Shown in pieces: positions 62,434 to 64,000 of a stretch of 64,000 nucleotides of DNA. The notes under the pieces were generated by a model. It was not told where the DNA came from, searched no databases, and saw nothing but the letters and a program-made list of their open reading frames with translations. Numbering within the stretch: position 1 is the stretch's first letter; each line of letters opens with the position of its first letter. A program made the translations under genes and the position numbers. This stretch comes from Variovorax sp. UMC13 (GTDB lineage Bacteria; Pseudomonadota; Gammaproteobacteria; Burkholderiales; Burkholderiaceae_C): the NCBI RefSeq assembly GCF_014170375.1, contig NZ_LZZW01000013.1, positions 1-64,000 of the forward strand, given 5' to 3'.

Positions 62434-63936
62434 ATGTCCTCTCTTCTCTCCAGCACGCCTCTGCGGTGCGCGATGGCTCTTGCGGTCGCCGCCACGATGG
62501 CCGCCTGCGCGAACCGCGCCGAGACGGTGCCGCCTGCCACCACGGGCCCAATGGGTGCGCTCGCGCCCACGGGGCCCGCCGCGGTCGCGCGGCTGCTCAC
62601 GCCAGGCGGTCAGCCCGCGGGCCAGGCCGTGCTGACGCCGGCGGCGAGCGGCGTCGACGTCCAGGTCACGGTGCAAGGCCTCAGCCCCGGCGCGCACGGG
62701 CTGCATGTGCATGCCAACGGCGCCTGTGCGCCAGGGCCCGATGCGGCCACGGGCAGCTTCGTCGATTTCGGCGCAGCGGGTGGCCATTTCGATCCTGGCG
62801 CCTCGCACAACCATGGGCAACCAGGCCAGCCGGCCGGCGCGGCGCACGCAGGTGAGTTGCCGGCGCTGCAGGTGGGGGCGGATGGCCGCGGCACCGTCCG
62901 CTTTCTGAATCCCAACCTCACGCTGTCGCCCGGGTCGATGTCCGCGATGGGGCGCACCGTCGTGGTTCATGCCGACCCCGACGACTACCAGAGCGATCCC
63001 GCCGGCAATTCGGGCGCCCGCATCCTTTGTGGTCTGATCGAACCCGGCCAGGGCGGCATCGTGCAGGGCCGCGCGACGATCGAAGGTGCCCAGGTCTTCC
63101 CGGAAGGCATTGCGGTCGATCTTCGCACCGGCACGGCCTATGTGGGCTCCACCACCAACGGCGACCTGTTCCGTATCGCGCGCGGCGCGACCAAGGCGGA
63201 GCTTTTTCAGGCCGGCGGCTCGCCCGGGCGTATGGGCGCCTTCGGCATGAAGGTCGATGATCGCGGGCGCCTCTGGATTGCCGGCGGGCCCAACGGCACG
63301 GTGGCCATCGTCGATCTGGCGACCGCGACCACTCTGGCCGCCATCGAGCTGCCCAAGGGCCCGCAGACCTTCGTGAACGACCTAGTCGTCAGCCGTGATG
63401 GTGCCGTCTACGCCACCGATTCGTTCCGCCCGGTGATCTACCGGATCCGCAACGTGCCTGCGGGCGGCACGTTGGTGATGGAGCCGTGGCTCGATCTGTC
63501 TTCGACACCGGTGCGCTACGTCCCTAACGAGGTCAACTTGAATGGCCTGGTTGCATCGCCCGACGGTCGCTGGCTGCTGTCGATCCAGCTGTCGACCGGC
63601 CAGCTGTGGCGCATCGACACGCAGACCAAGGCCGTGACCGAGGTACGCGTCGGCGGCCGACCGCTGAAGAACGGTGACGGCCTGGTCCTGTACGGGGCCG
63701 ACGACCTGCTGGTGATGCGCAATGTCGAAGGCGAGATCGTGCATCTGAAGCTTGCGGCCGGTTGGGGCAGCGCCCAGATGGTGCAGCGGCACACCGATCG
63801 CCGCCTACGCTATCCCACCACGGCCGCAGTGACCGCCGACGGCCTGATGGTGGTCAACGCGCAACTCGACAAGCAGAAGAGCCCTCCGCCGCTGCTTCCT
63901 TTCGACATCGTGACCGTTCGCTTGCAGGGGCAGTGA
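62434..63936 (+). CDS. Cu,Zn superoxide dismutase fused to a beta-propeller (SMP-30-like) domain
   Basis: A 500-residue lipoprotein-like exported protein (MALAVAATMAACANRA, putative lipobox MAAC). Residues about 50-205 are a Cu,Zn-SOD domain. It has HGLHVHANG (Cu histidines 91 and 93), GGHFDPGASHNHG, HAGELPALQV (Glu141 where most SODs have the Zn aspartate), VVVHADPDDY and GNSGARILCGLIE; two cysteines fit the disulphide. From about residue 215 a second domain shows propeller blades (VFPEGIAVDLRTGTAYVGSTTNGDLFRIA, RLWIAGGPNGTVAIVDL, TFVNDLVVSRDGAVYATDSFRPVIYRI, LNGLVASPDGRWLLSIQ). The ATG at 62434 is chosen to give the signal; one at 62395 is also open. It follows the sorbosone dehydrogenase-like gene. 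Confidence 0.85.
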   Translation: MSSLLSSTPLRCAMALAVAATMAACANRAETVPPATTGPMGALAPTGPAAVARLLTPGGQPAGQAVLTPAASGVDVQVTVQGLSPGAHGLHVHANGACAPGPDAATGSFVDFGAAGGHFDPGASHNHGQPGQPAGAAHAGELPALQVGADGRGTVRFLNPNLTLSPGSMSAMGRTVVVHADPDDYQSDPAGNSGARILCGLIEPGQGGIVQGRATIEGAQVFPEGIAVDLRTGTAYVGSTTNGDLFRIARGATKAELFQAGGSPGRMGAFGMKVDDRGRLWIAGGPNGTVAIVDLATATTLAAIELPKGPQTFVNDLVVSRDGAVYATDSFRPVIYRIRNVPAGGTLVMEPWLDLSSTPVRYVPNEVNLNGLVASPDGRWLLSIQLSTGQLWRIDTQTKAVTEVRVGGRPLKNGDGLVLYGADDLLVMRNVEGEIVHLKLAAGWGSAQMVQRHTDRRLRYPTTAAVTADGLMVVNAQLDKQKSPPPLLPFDIVTVRLQGQ

Positions 63937-64000
63937 ACCGAACGTCTGCATGTGTTGGGCGCCCCGGGGTTTTGTCGATTGGGATAAGAGCATGGAACTG

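Noticed and set aside
63992..64000. ATG at 63992 that may start the next gene
   Set aside because: Only three codons are inside the window, and no clear ribosome site is seen.

Overview
The window is chromosomal DNA of a GC-rich betaproteobacterium, most likely Variovorax or a close relative in the Comamonadaceae. The inference rests on the hda-pcnB-folK and rpsP-rimM-trmD-rplS blocks, several Bug-type periplasmic receptors in aromatic/organic-acid catabolic operons, a three-domain PutA of about 1,320 residues, and an NHEJ locus with PE-ligase-polymerase LigD. It was read by eye without database searches.

Bases 1-25830 are ordinary core and catabolic sequence: replication control, RNA and folate genes; a glycosyltransferase with a polysaccharide deacetylase; a DUF47-Pit phosphate pair with a possible Pho box; two Bug/LysR catabolic clusters (CoA-transferase, intradiol dioxygenase, citryl-CoA-lyase-like enzyme; and SDR plus CMD protein); a GST; the S16/L19 operon with a second promoter inside trmD; a Nudix hydrolase; and a polar amino-acid ABC transporter. 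Bases 25830-33450 hold a proline unit: four GTTGCA motifs (the E. coli PutA operator core) lie between the ABC transporter and putA, followed by a proC-like gene, a 2OG-Fe(II) oxygenase and a diguanylate cyclase.

Bases 33450-55980 are an accessory, decaying region made mostly of very small genes around DNA-repair genes. Intact repair genes are ku, an exonuclease III, ligD, dnaE2 (imuC) and an SRAP/YedK gene. Two good LexA-type boxes (CTG-N10-CAG) sit at dnaE2 and in front of the SRAP operon. The region is full of internal paralogy: two dnaE2 fragments, two SRAP 3' ends, a three-copy family of 42-49-residue single-helix membrane proteins, up to six YegP/DUF1508-like proteins of 52-72 residues, a three-copy family of 71-81-residue acidic/helical proteins, two DUF3606 proteins and two copies of an 85-residue family. 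A truncated tyrosine integrase and a broken KAP NTPase also occur. The simplest reading is that a block of dnaE2 - SRAP - small membrane protein - YegP-like was duplicated; the large repair genes of one copy rotted away while the tiny genes stayed intact.

Bases 55980-64000 return to metabolism: a dihaem cytochrome c divergent from a caa3-type oxidase operon (cytochrome c lipoprotein, subunit II with a haem domain, fused subunit I/III), then a sorbosone-dehydrogenase-like quinoprotein and an unusual Cu,Zn-SOD fused to a beta-propeller.
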